Shown here: piece by piece, positions 1-6,734 of the stretch | Layout of the letters: the number at the start of each line of letters is the position of its first letter | Numbering within the stretch: the first letter of the stretch is position 1 | NCBI GenBank assembly: GCA_947175285.1 | Contig: CAMWMM010000234.1 | Location: forward strand, 1 to 7,476 | From: an uncultured Lachnospiraceae bacterium | GTDB lineage: Bacteria > Bacillota_A > Clostridia > Lachnospirales > Lachnospiraceae | Direction: 5' to 3' | Length of the DNA stretch: 7,476 nt | Position numbers and translations under genes: made by a program | Notes under the pieces: model-generated | Told to the model about the DNA's origin: nothing | Seen by the model: the letters and a program-made list of their open reading frames with translations, nothing else | Databases searched by the model: none

Positions 1-493
1 GGTCAAGTCCGCTTGTCGGCTCATCCAAAATCAAGACCTCAGGCTCGTTTAAAAGCGCCTGCGCAATTCCCACACGCCGTTTCATACCGCCGGAAAGTCT
101 GGCAATTTTTTTATTTCTCACTTCATACAATGTCATCTTATCCAACAGCTCTTCCAATTTCTCTTTCGTATCTTTTTTCGTCAGCCCTTTCAGTGCCGCT
201 ACGTATTCCAGATAATCCGTTACCGTAAATTCCGGATAAAAACCAAACTCCTGCGGCAGATATCCGAAAATATCCCTGTATGACTCTTTCAAAACATCTA
301 TTGACACACCATTATACAAAACCCGGCCGCTATCCGGTTTCATGATTCCCGCTACCATCCGCATCAATGTCGTTTTCCCTGCGCCGTTGGCTCCAAGCAG
401 CCCCCATACGCCCGGCGTAATGCGCAGAGAAACATCCGCGACTGCCTGCTTATCTTTGTAGCTTTTTGAAATATGTTCTATGTTCAGTTCCAT
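1..493 (-). CDS. ABC transporter ATP-binding protein, 3' end cut by window edge
   Basis: This is the ATPase subunit of an ABC transporter; it would bind and hydrolyse ATP on the cytoplasmic face of the membrane to drive a partner permease. The 164 visible codons start at ATG 491-493. They contain a Walker A motif GANGAGKT (residues 34-41), a Q-loop glutamine in LPQEFGF (Q81), the signature LSGGM (133-137) and Walker B VLILDE (153-158), followed by PTSGLD. The D-loop aspartate is almost the last residue before the window ends, so the H-loop and C-terminus lie outside. The short spacing and the GANGAGKTTLMRM style resemble ABC-2-type exporters of the drug, bacteriocin-immunity or Na+ efflux group rather than importers. 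It begins 26 bp after the six-helix membrane protein, with an AAAGGA-like ribosome binding site. It is therefore probably the third gene of the sigma-factor operon. The substrate cannot be told. Confidence 0.95.
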   Translation of the reverse strand, partial: MELNIEHISKSYKDKQAVADVSLRITPGVWGLLGANGAGKTTLMRMVAGIMKPDSGRVLYNGVSIDVLKESYRDIFGYLPQEFGFYPEFTVTDYLEYVAALKGLTKKDTKEKLEELLDKMTLYEVRNKKIARLSGGMKRRVGIAQALLNEPEVLILDEPTSGLD

Positions 494-519
494 GAAAACT
501 CATCCTTTCCGCTATGATA

Positions 520-1305
520 TTATAAAATCCGCACCTGTGCATATGCCGAATCATGTAACAAATAATAAAACTGCCATCCACAGACAAAAAGTAGCAGAAC
601 ACACGCTGCCGCCCATCCGGCAGAAAAAGACTGTTCAAAAAAGAGCGGGCAAAAATGCTTTAATAAGAAAAAGACACACAACAAAATACACCCTAATCCC
701 ACGCTTCCTATCTGCAGTCTCTCCGCCGGAATATGCCCAAGCAGATATAAAAACCCCGCAGCCGCCATTAAACCGGGAAACAGAATATACAATAATGCGC
801 TTTCCGCCCGCAGATTGGTATGGAATACCGTAATCCATAAAAGAATAAAAAGCAGCACAACATCTCCTATCCCGATAAGAATGACTTTTGCAAGTAATAA
901 TTTTACGGTGGAAAAACGGCTCACCAGTTCTGTTTCATACATTGCATAGCGGACACAGCGGTAAAATACCGGAACCGCAGACAAAATAACCAACACTGAC
1001 AGGCAACAGAGAAAATATGCCGTAAAACGGATATTCTCCGTCAGAAAATTAGCTTCCATAGCATCAAAAAATCCATACAATATCAAAAGGAGCATCCCCT
1101 GCAAAAGCCAGATTTTCCAACCGACAAAACGTATCTGCCGCTTTAAAAAAGCACCGAATCCTATCCGCCTGCGCTGCCTTTTTTTCTCCAATACTTCCGA
1201 CAGTCTGCCCGTTCCGGTATCAGAAAAGCGCATATGTTCAGTGTTACTGCCATCTCCCGCACCGTCCGTATCCCAAAGTGCTTCTTTTATCTTTTTACTT
1301 TCCAT
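520..1305 (-). CDS. Six-helix integral membrane protein, possible ABC-2 permease-like or anti-sigma partner
   Basis: I do not recognise a named family with certainty. The 261-residue protein has a charged cytosolic N-terminal stretch of about 60 residues, including a KKRQRRR cluster (41-47). Six hydrophobic segments follow, at about 62-80, 93-117, 138-162, 166-190, 199-217 and 229-250. Between helices 2 and 3 lies ETELVSRFSTVKLLLAK (124-140), a segment of the amphipathic kind seen in membrane proteins paired with sigma factors and ABC ATPases. The ATG at 1303-1305 has a good AAGGAG site 7 bp upstream and sits inside the 3' end of the sigma gene (11-bp overlap), so translation is likely coupled. 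The ABC ATPase gene follows 26 bp downstream. Placed between sigma factor and ATPase, it could be the permease of the ABC system, a membrane sensor that restrains the sigma factor, or both. That role is inferred from position only. Confidence 0.85.
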   Translation of the reverse strand: MESKKIKEALWDTDGAGDGSNTEHMRFSDTGTGRLSEVLEKKRQRRRIGFGAFLKRQIRFVGWKIWLLQGMLLLILYGFFDAMEANFLTENIRFTAYFLCCLSVLVILSAVPVFYRCVRYAMYETELVSRFSTVKLLLAKVILIGIGDVVLLFILLWITVFHTNLRAESALLYILFPGLMAAAGFLYLLGHIPAERLQIGSVGLGCILLCVFFLLKHFCPLFFEQSFSAGWAAACVLLLFVCGWQFYYLLHDSAYAQVRIL

Positions 1306-1822
1306 TTTCCAACTCCTTTTTCAGTCTTTTCAGCGCCGCCCGCAGTCTCGACTGCACCGTGCGAAGCGGCAGATTAACAACCTGAGAGATTTCCCGTATT
1401 GTCAGTTCCTGCAAAAAGCGCAGTATTACAATCTCCTGCATCTCTTCCGGTAGATTTCTTACTATCTGCCTTATCTGTACCTTTTCATCGACTGCCGTAA
1501 AACCCTGTTCCTGATAAGAGACTTCTTCCGTCATCTGCTCATATCCTGTCTCTGTCAGCCATCTTTTCCGCCTCATATCAATACAGGTATTCGCTGCAAT
1601 CTGATACAAAAAAGGTTTAAATTTCCCTTGATGCACATAACGGTCAAAATAACGGATTGCCTTTAAAAAAGTTTCCTGCGCTGCGTCCTCCGCCAAAGAC
1701 TTGTCCGGAGCATTCCAGATGCAGTAGCGCAGTATATCCGGATAATACATGGCAATCAACTCTTCCGCCGCTTTGTCATCTCCCTGTTCCATTTTCCGGA
1801 ACAGTTCATCTTCACGCGTCAA
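1295..1822 (-). CDS. ECF-type RNA polymerase sigma factor (sigma-70 family)
   Basis: This protein directs core RNA polymerase to a specific promoter class. Its 175 residues are the usual ECF length with only regions 2 and 4. Region 2 covers about 22-88 and includes LAEDAAQETFLKAIRYFDRY (43-62, the -10 recognition and melting part). Region 4 covers about 120-170 with the helix-turn-helix LTIREISQVVNLPLRTVQSR (140-159, -35 recognition). The start is TTG at 1820-1822. It has a perfect AGGAGG 8 bp upstream, and the first in-frame ATG (Met11 of the translation) has no comparable site. The six-helix membrane gene overlaps its 3' end, and an ABC ATPase gene follows. The gene set suggests a signal-responsive sigma factor controlling an ABC efflux or immunity system, but neither the signal nor the regulon is visible. 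No clear ECF-type promoter was seen upstream, unlike the other sigma gene in this window. Confidence 0.93.
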   Translation of the reverse strand: MTREDELFRKMEQGDDKAAEELIAMYYPDILRYCIWNAPDKSLAEDAAQETFLKAIRYFDRYVHQGKFKPFLYQIAANTCIDMRRKRWLTETGYEQMTEEVSYQEQGFTAVDEKVQIRQIVRNLPEEMQEIVILRFLQELTIREISQVVNLPLRTVQSRLRAALKRLKKELENGK

Positions 1823-1836
1823 AATGTTTTCCTCCT
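1820..1836 (-). promoter_or_regulatory. Ribosome binding site that fixes a TTG start
   Basis: AGGAGG (plus-strand cctcct, 1831-1836) lies 8 bp before TTG (1820-1822). It is the best Shine-Dalgarno match near this gene and decides the non-ATG start of the sigma factor. Confidence 0.8.
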
Positions 1837-1839
1837 GTT

Positions 1840-1863
1840 AAGGATTCATAAAGGATTATCCTT
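1840..1863. repeat. Short direct and inverted AAGGAT repeats upstream of the sigma operon
   Basis: On the plus strand AAGGATT occurs at 1840-1846 and 1851-1857, a direct repeat with an 11-bp period. The second copy is followed by its inverse, giving AAGGAT-T-ATCCTT (1851-1863, 6-bp arms around one base). The cluster lies in the 66-bp gap between the mazF stop and the sigma TTG start, just upstream of the ribosome binding site. It could be an operator or a leader-RNA structure, or chance in AT-rich DNA. No T-tract follows it, so it is not an intrinsic terminator. Confidence 0.35.
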
Positions 1864-1888
1864 ATAATTTATATAACGTAGTATTCCC

Positions 1889-2281
1889 TTAAAAATGATT
1901 TAGCTTTTTATCAAAATCTGTTCCAAGACTTATTGCAATCGCTTTCTCAATTTCTTTCATGATTTCCACACCGACATTTCCCCGATATTCCTCCAGACGG
2001 CTTTTGTCAATGGTTTTAATCTGCTCAAGGCATACGGTACTGCTTTTTGCAAGACCTGCAAAGTTAGAAAGCGCCACATGCGTCGGTAGATATTTCTTCT
2101 TCTGCGATGTCAAAATTGCTACAATCGTCGTCGGCGCATAATGGTTTCCAATATCATTTTGAATCACTAAGACCGGTCTTCTTCCACGCTGTTCACTTCC
2201 GCGCGTTTTTGCCGGTCCGCCCAAATCAGCATAGTAAATATCGCCGCGTCTTAATGCCCTGTTCAGTGTTTGTTTTTTCAT
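1889..2281 (-). CDS. mazF: MazF/PemK-family endoribonuclease toxin (EndoA-like)
   Basis: MazF toxins cut single-stranded mRNA at short specific sequences and are normally held inactive by a MazE-type antitoxin. The 130-residue product has the full family fold: RRGDIYYADL (11-20), GSEQRGRRPVLVIQNDIGN (28-46), an LTSQ strand end (57-60), LPTHV (65-69) and LEQIKTIDKSRL (85-96). It closely resembles Bacillus subtilis EndoA (NdoA) as I recall that sequence. The conserved catalytic arginine (R35 in RRPVL) and threonine (T58 in LTSQ) are present, so it looks active. I chose ATG 2279-2281, which has AGAGG 6 bp upstream. An in-frame ATG at 2324-2326 lacks a ribosome binding site and falls at the predicted transcription start. 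No mazE-like gene is adjacent: the upstream neighbour is a lipoprotein gene behind a terminator, and the downstream one is a sigma factor. The cleavage site cannot be read from sequence. Confidence 0.93.
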   Translation of the reverse strand: MKKQTLNRALRRGDIYYADLGGPAKTRGSEQRGRRPVLVIQNDIGNHYAPTTIVAILTSQKKKYLPTHVALSNFAGLAKSSTVCLEQIKTIDKSRLEEYRGNVGVEIMKEIEKAIAISLGTDFDKKLNHF

Positions 2282-2332
2282 AGAATGCCTCTTTTCTGTT
2301 TGACACTCCGGATTGCTGTTCTTCATTTTACG

Positions 2333-2361
2333 ATTCTAACACACTGCTTGTCCGTTAAATT
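2333..2361 (-). promoter_or_regulatory. Probable SigA-type extended -10 promoter for mazF
   Basis: On the minus strand an extended -10 reads TGT-TAGAAT (hexamer at 2333-2338; 5 of 6 match to TATAAT plus the TG motif). The -35 with 17-bp spacing is a weak AATTTA (2356-2361). Transcription would begin near 2326, giving a leader of about 45 bases before the chosen mazF start. It lies directly downstream of the lipoprotein terminator, which supports mazF as an independent unit. Confidence 0.5.
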
Positions 2362-2370
2362 GGACGCACT

Positions 2371-2400
2371 AAAAAAGGTTCCCGCAACCATACGGAAACC
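2371..2400 (-). terminator. Intrinsic terminator after the HD-GYP/lipoprotein unit
   Basis: On the minus strand GGTTTCCG-(8-base loop)-CGGGAACC forms an 8-bp stem with one G-U pair. It is followed immediately by TTTTTT (plus-strand a-tract 2371-2376). It sits about 45 bp after the lipoprotein stop codon. T-rich sequence on the other side (2404-2414) means it could also work on plus-strand transcripts, though no plus-strand gene is seen. Confidence 0.85.
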
Positions 2401-2445
2401 CGACTTTTTATTTTATAGGCAATTACGCCACAGTGCACTCGATTT

Positions 2446-3096
2446 TTAATGCGAACCAACCCAAATGGATTCTACAATTTCCTCAAACTCCGGTTCTATG
2501 ACATCCCAATCCGATAATTTGGGCGAAGCCATCATACAATAGGTTCCCCCTTTATAAATTCCCTCCTCGGCATAATTCTCCGGATTACGGAAAACCATAT
2601 TAAGCCATAAGGTATCTTCTATCTCTTCGGTATAACGATAGCCACTAATTCCGTTCTCCTGTGTAAATTCTTCTATCGTAACACCGGTCCCGCATATACC
2701 GAAAAAAGACTCATAAGAGAAGGAAAAGACCGTCTCCGGATAATCCTCCTGCCAAAATTCAACTGCACAGATTGTCGTACCGTCATATTTTTCCAGCTCT
2801 TCCGCCGTCTTAATCTTATAATCCCATCCATCCGGAATAGTAAGAGACAGATAGATATCCTCATGACTGTATTCAACCTTTTCGGCCGTTTCTACAGGTT
2901 CGGTATTTTCTACAGGCGCATCAGCCTGTCCATCCTGTGCTGCGGCCTCTTCCTGCACTGCGGTTTCTTCTTGTGCATTGGAAACAGATTGAACGGTGTT
3001 ACTGTTTTCTTTCACTTCACGAGCACACCCTGTTAACATTGTCATCGTAAAAAGACAAATTAGTGTCAATGTAAAAGTAATTGTTTTCTTACACAT
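2446..3096 (-). CDS. Secreted lipoprotein of unknown function
   Basis: The product is a predicted membrane-anchored lipoprotein of 216 residues. It has a charged N-terminus (MCKK), a hydrophobic signal segment (about 5-20) and a lipobox LTGC with the lipidated cysteine at 24. A low-complexity linker rich in Glu, Ala and Gln follows (about 25-76), then a globular domain (about 77-216) starting near YLSLTIPDGWDYKI. The domain is acidic and aromatic-rich, and I recognise no family. ATG 3094-3096 was chosen because GAGGG lies 5 bp upstream. An in-frame ATG at 3109-3111 overlaps the stop of the HD-domain gene (ATGA), has no ribosome binding site and would add five residues. The near-overlap with the HD gene suggests translational coupling. 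An extracytoplasmic sensor or accessory to that protein is possible, but only its location is supported. Confidence 0.88.
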   Translation of the reverse strand: MCKKTITFTLTLICLFTMTMLTGCAREVKENSNTVQSVSNAQEETAVQEEAAAQDGQADAPVENTEPVETAEKVEYSHEDIYLSLTIPDGWDYKIKTAEELEKYDGTTICAVEFWQEDYPETVFSFSYESFFGICGTGVTIEEFTQENGISGYRYTEEIEDTLWLNMVFRNPENYAEEGIYKGGTYCMMASPKLSDWDVIEPEFEEIVESIWVGSH

Positions 3097-3107
3097 AACA
3101 GCCCTCA

Positions 3108-4367
3108 TCATTTATTAAACACTTCGAAGCGCTCACTGATAATCGCATACTGCTCCTTGATTTCCAAATACAATCCGATTGTATTTTCTTTCTCTTTTTC
3201 AAACTCTGCAATAACCTTATCATAATTTCTTATGAGCGTCTCAACGGCAGTTTTATTGATTTTATTATTTTCAGCATCTTCCGTCATAATCTTCTGGATT
3301 AACTCACTGCTGAAAGAATCCTTATAGCTGCGCTTTCCATATAAGGCGCTCAAAATATCCGCCACTGCTACTATCTGCTGCGGCAGAGTAAGCTGGTCGC
3401 CTGTCAGTCCCTTATGATAACCGCTTCCATCCAGTTTCTCATGATGTCTTACTGCAATCTGTAAAACCGCATCATCCACAACGCCCTCCAGGATCATTTC
3501 CGTAATCCTGACATGCGCTTTCATTACTTTCATTTCTTCATCGGAAAGCCTGCCCGTGGACTCTAATATATTAAGGGGAATCGCTATTTTGCCAAGGTCA
3601 TGCAGAAGCGCACCGTAATACAAATCGCGCAAATCTTTTCCCGTAAGCCGCATCAGCCTGCCAATCTGCTGACCGAAATTGACAGTCGCCAGCGTATGTA
3701 CAACTGTATGCTCACTTCTAAAATCAATTGTGTAGACAAGCATTTCCAGAAAACCTTTTTTATACTGCTCGGAGAAAGCCCTTTTCGCCAAAAGTTCCGC
3801 CAATTCCTCCTTATATTCCCCATTAACCAGTTTAGCAGTAATGCCGAACTTCGCCTCTGCCCGATGGAATAAATCCAGAGACGCGCCGGAAAATTTAATA
3901 TCCCGATACTGGTTAAAATAATCCTTTTCCATCTTTTCATCTTTCAGATGCAGGAAAGTATCCATCTTATCCGCCAGATTCAATATCTCAATGATATGTT
4001 TATATCTGCTTTGAATTAACCCGTAGCGGTTATAATCCAAATGATGGTATAACACAATTTCCGCCTTATCATCCATAGGAGACAAATATTTCAAAAACAG
4101 GAAACCGTAAATAGAATGCGGCCACAGATTTGTCGTCTCAAAATCAGACACCTTCTTTACATTATCCTCTTTATATAAACCGATGTCATGCAAAATACCA
4201 AGCATCGTATAATCCACTAATTCCTGCTCCGTATACTGATTTTCGCACTGCAACATCTTATACATAATATATCCCGTAATCTCACCATGATTCATAATCT
4301 TTGCATTGATGATACCCAGCGTTTTCCTAATGATTTCATATACGTCCTTGCTGCTGATAATGCTCAT
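3108..4367 (-). CDS. Tandem HD / HD-GYP domain protein, putative cyclic-di-GMP phosphodiesterase
   Basis: HD-GYP proteins are metal-dependent phosphohydrolases, many of which degrade cyclic-di-GMP in the cytoplasm. This 419-residue protein has no signal or transmembrane segment. It appears to contain two related HD domains. The N-terminal one has H27, LHDIG (H60-D61), PHSIYG (H84), YHHLDYNRYG (H108-H109) and LADKMD (D133), but no GYP loop. The C-terminal one has H224, LLHDLGKIAIP (H256-D257, K260), H285, RHHEKLDGSGYHKG (H308-H309) and VADILSAL (D337). That is a full set of likely metal ligands, with His replacing Pro in the GYP signature (GYH, 317-319). A helical tail ends the protein (about 375-419). 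ATG 4365-4367 has only a distant GAGAGG site 12 bp upstream, so initiation may be weak. The gene heads a unit with the lipoprotein. Substrate specificity is inferred from the family; other nucleotides remain possible. Confidence 0.92.
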   Translation of the reverse strand: MSIISSKDVYEIIRKTLGIINAKIMNHGEITGYIMYKMLQCENQYTEQELVDYTMLGILHDIGLYKEDNVKKVSDFETTNLWPHSIYGFLFLKYLSPMDDKAEIVLYHHLDYNRYGLIQSRYKHIIEILNLADKMDTFLHLKDEKMEKDYFNQYRDIKFSGASLDLFHRAEAKFGITAKLVNGEYKEELAELLAKRAFSEQYKKGFLEMLVYTIDFRSEHTVVHTLATVNFGQQIGRLMRLTGKDLRDLYYGALLHDLGKIAIPLNILESTGRLSDEEMKVMKAHVRITEMILEGVVDDAVLQIAVRHHEKLDGSGYHKGLTGDQLTLPQQIVAVADILSALYGKRSYKDSFSSELIQKIMTEDAENNKINKTAVETLIRNYDKVIAEFEKEKENTIGLYLEIKEQYAIISERFEVFNK

Positions 4368-4440
4368 ATTCGCCGTTTTCCTCTCTTCGTATCAATTCTT
4401 TTTTAGATATTTTTCTCCTGACTATAAACTCTCATTTTAT

Positions 4441-4469
4441 ATTATAATCTATATCCCAAAAATTTGCAT
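4441..4469 (-). promoter_or_regulatory. Probable promoter of the HD-GYP/lipoprotein unit
   Basis: A perfect TATAAT on the minus strand (4441-4446) lies in the AT-rich 123-bp gap upstream of the HD-domain gene. The -35 is poor: ATGCAA at 4464-4469 with a 17-bp spacer, 3 of 6 matches to TTGACA. Predicted transcription starts near 4434, giving an untranslated leader of roughly 65 bases. The preceding terminator makes a separate promoter necessary unless there is read-through. Confidence 0.5.
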
Positions 4470-4490
4470 CACTAATTTATATCTAAAATA

Positions 4491-4526
4491 TAAAAAGAAA
4501 ATCCTGCGGACGACTCTCCGCAGGAT
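4491..4526 (-). terminator. Strong intrinsic terminator ending the ECF sigma operon
   Basis: A perfect 10-bp inverted repeat ATCCTGCGGA / TCCGCAGGAT (4501-4510 and 4517-4526) with a 6-base loop is followed on the minus strand by TTTTCTTTTT. It begins only 4 bp after the stop codon of the 438-residue protein gene, so it closes the three-gene operon. Confidence 0.92.
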
Positions 4527-4530
4527 AACA

Positions 4531-5847
4531 TTATTTTTTTTCTTTCTCTTCTGTCTGGTCTTTTCCCGCCAAAGATTCCGCAAGCGGTATTTCCGAAACC
4601 TCTTCATCCGTTTCCTGTTTTCCTGTGTCTTCGGCAATGTCCAGACCTGAAGTCTCATCGTCAATCTGCTGCTTCATCTGCTGTACCTTGGCATCTTCTG
4701 CAATCGCGCGCAGAATCAGGTTTACATCCTCCGGTGAAAACATACCGATTGCTTTTGCCAGACTTCCCAGATTATCCCGGTTTACAATCAAGGAACCTCC
4801 GTTAGATAAATTGACAGTAATGCAGTTTTTCGGATTGCTTGTATCGCCGAGCCGCAGCGCATTATGTTCCGTATCACAGACGAAAATAACACCGTTATAA
4901 TCTATAATACCGTCTTTAGCAAGATAAGAATAGGGCGCTCCGTTATTCATTGCAGCCCGTGCCTGCTTCATCGCGTCTTCAACCGACATAGAGTATTCCG
5001 ACGAAGCCATTGTCAAATTACGCCAATTTTGCCTCCAGGACATAAAATCCTGCATATTCTTCGCGCTCATATCGCCGTACGTGCTGTTCTTCGCGCGGTA
5101 AATAAGATCATTATAGCTTTGCATCAGTGTGCCGCCTGCACTTCCCTGTTTATCCTGATGACATAAAAGCGCTAACATCTCAAGCTGCGTGGCGTTGGTC
5201 GGGTCAACCTGATTTACATTCACCTTGACGGTTTTCACTCCTCCGTCCTTATCCCTCATCCTAACCTCTATGACAGGATTTTCAGCAGTAGAATCATCTG
5301 CATAGATTGCATCAAAACTCATCCCGTCATCCGTACCGCCAAATCCGAGTAACGGAGGTGTCGAATACACACCCTCTTCTTTAATCCATGCCCGCATACC
5401 GTTAAAATAAGCAACTGTTCCTTCTTTATCTGCAATATCATTCGTCCATGCCTCACGCATTTTAGCAGCTTTGCTGTAGCCTGCCATATTGCCGACGCTG
5501 AATTGTAAATCAGCCCAGTCTTTCAATGCGGTATAATAATCCGCTTTTTCTTTATCATCTTTTACGGGATGCTCAAAAGAACCGATATCTTCTACTTTCA
5601 AATATCCTTTTTCTACGAGATAGTTATTATATGCTTGGATTTCCTCAAAAGAAGCATTCCGGGGATCTACTTTCATCGGATCAATATCTTTATTGACAGG
5701 TATCGCCGCAGCCGCCTGTACCGAAGCAGCTTCTTTACTGTGATATGTATCACCAAATCCCTCTACTGCTCCCTTATTAGATGTCCTATTTTGCTGATAC
5801 GGATTATAAATCGCCGCATTTCCTTGTAAAATTCCTGCTACTGCCAT
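4531..5847 (-). CDS. Uncharacterised 438-residue protein, last gene of ECF sigma operon
   Basis: I recognise the C-terminal part as a type recurring in Lachnospiraceae hypothetical proteins, but know no function. There is no signal peptide or membrane helix, so it is probably cytosolic unless exported by a leaderless route. Visible parts are a short Gly/Asn/Gln-rich N-terminus (1-50), a helical, aromatic-rich region (about 66-160), and a segment with RMRDKDGGVKTVKVNVNQVD (196-215). A conserved-looking C-terminal block follows (about 310-395) with DYNGVIFVCD, NALRLGD, VNLSNGGSLIVNRDNLG and IGMFSPEDVNLILRAIAED. The tail (about 396-438) is acidic and probably disordered. ATG 5845-5847 was chosen for AGGAGG 7 bp upstream; an ATG 18 bp earlier has a weaker AAAGGA. 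It lies 43 bp after the 272-residue gene and directly before the terminator. The segment at about 191-229 resembles part of the neighbouring protein, suggesting a shared fold. Confidence 0.87.
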   Translation of the reverse strand: MAVAGILQGNAAIYNPYQQNRTSNKGAVEGFGDTYHSKEAASVQAAAAIPVNKDIDPMKVDPRNASFEEIQAYNNYLVEKGYLKVEDIGSFEHPVKDDKEKADYYTALKDWADLQFSVGNMAGYSKAAKMREAWTNDIADKEGTVAYFNGMRAWIKEEGVYSTPPLLGFGGTDDGMSFDAIYADDSTAENPVIEVRMRDKDGGVKTVKVNVNQVDPTNATQLEMLALLCHQDKQGSAGGTLMQSYNDLIYRAKNSTYGDMSAKNMQDFMSWRQNWRNLTMASSEYSMSVEDAMKQARAAMNNGAPYSYLAKDGIIDYNGVIFVCDTEHNALRLGDTSNPKNCITVNLSNGGSLIVNRDNLGSLAKAIGMFSPEDVNLILRAIAEDAKVQQMKQQIDDETSGLDIAEDTGKQETDEEVSEIPLAESLAGKDQTEEKEKK

Positions 5848-5890
5848 TATATTTCCTCCTGTCATATTATCCTTTTATTTTTCACACTGC

Positions 5891-6709
5891 TTACAGTTTG
5901 CTCATATCCTGAAAAAGAGACATCAGTAGTTTTTCTTCCAACTCTTTATTTTCAGCGTCCTGCAAATCATCCTGCATACTTTGCAGCTCATTCGACGCAT
6001 CGGCTTTCATCTGCTGTTCTTTCATTTTCTCGATACGCTCCCGCAGTTCTTCCCTGATGGCATCCAGTTCACCATCTATGCCCTCTAATAACTTATCCCA
6101 TTCCTCTATGGAAAACTCGGAGTTACCTATCATATATTTCGGCGGTCCGTTTTTAATCCTGCCTTCAATGAACTCATAAAACTGAAGCAAAGCCTCCTCT
6201 AACGTCAACTCTTCTTCACCATCTTCCTCCGCTTCGTTTCTCTTCTTCTCCCATGCTTCCAATGCTGCCTGCTCGACGGGGTCTGTTGTATCTTTACTCA
6301 ATTTATCAACATTCACTTCATATCCCTGAACCGTACCGTCTTCATTTTTCCGCTCTATGTAGACACTTCGTTTGTCCACATTCACCTGCGCCATCAGACG
6401 AAATCCGTCTGCGGCATACACTTTCATATAATCGCTCTCCTGATAAACAATGCCCCGCACTTCACATTCCGAAACAGCGTTTACCTCCGCTGCTTTGGAA
6501 GCTACGTTATGGTAAGGAAATCCCGGATTCGCTACCGCACCTGCGCTCTTAGATACTGTGGTGTTTTCTTTATTCTGCTCCGCTCCGGCTCTTTCACTTA
6601 AATTTTCAGACAGACTTTCATAAAATCCGCCGCCGTTTGTTTTCGGATTTCCTTTGGCTCCTTTTGCCTTTTCATAATAATTTTGTTTTCCGATTCCGTT
6701 TACGTTCAT
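5891..6709 (-). CDS. Uncharacterised 272-residue coiled-coil protein in ECF sigma operon
   Basis: Function unknown; it resembles small hypothetical (DUF-type) proteins of Lachnospiraceae, possibly the DUF6033 group, which I cannot verify. It starts MNVNGIGKQNYYEKAKG, has a low-complexity Gly/Asn/Ser-rich region to about residue 65, then a compact part (about 80-140). That part includes YMKVYAADGFRLMAQVNVDK (94-113) and IERKNEDGTVQGYEVNVDKL (118-137). A strongly acidic helical segment follows (about 145-185), then FSIEEWDKLLEGIDGELDAI (199-218) leading into a long Glu/Lys/Gln-rich coiled coil (about 205-265). There is no signal peptide or membrane helix. ATG 6707-6709 has GGAGG 7 bp upstream; an adjacent in-frame TTG (6710-6712) is too close to that site. 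It lies 25 bp after the sigma gene stop and 43 bp before the 438-residue gene, so all three are almost certainly co-transcribed. Confidence 0.87.
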   Translation of the reverse strand: MNVNGIGKQNYYEKAKGAKGNPKTNGGGFYESLSENLSERAGAEQNKENTTVSKSAGAVANPGFPYHNVASKAAEVNAVSECEVRGIVYQESDYMKVYAADGFRLMAQVNVDKRSVYIERKNEDGTVQGYEVNVDKLSKDTTDPVEQAALEAWEKKRNEAEEDGEEELTLEEALLQFYEFIEGRIKNGPPKYMIGNSEFSIEEWDKLLEGIDGELDAIREELRERIEKMKEQQMKADASNELQSMQDDLQDAENKELEEKLLMSLFQDMSKL

Positions 6710-6734
6710 CAAAATTCCTCCATGATTTTCATGA

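Noticed and set aside
480..833. Plus-strand open frame of 117 codons
   Set aside because: It lies opposite the membrane protein gene, has low-complexity basic composition, and shows no family motif. It is a shadow of the minus-strand gene.
1823..1888. Consensus SigA or ECF promoter for the left sigma operon
   Set aside because: Several TATAAA/GATAAT-like hexamers exist, but none has an acceptable -35, and no TGAAAC/CGTA pair is present. The promoter may be of an unknown class, or transcription may come from mazF.
2282..2445. Hidden antitoxin gene upstream of mazF
   Set aside because: The gap contains a terminator, a promoter and a short leader; no open frame with a ribosome binding site and plausible antitoxin composition was seen.
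4306..4650. Plus-strand frame across the 4368-4530 gap
   Set aside because: It is mostly Phe/Ile/Arg-rich translation of AT-rich noncoding DNA and the terminator, overlaps three real features, and has no ribosome binding site evident.
4449..4664. Minus-strand frame of 71 codons running through the terminator
   Set aside because: It overlaps the end of the 438-residue gene in another frame and reads through a perfect terminator hairpin; the product is an Arg/Lys-rich shadow.
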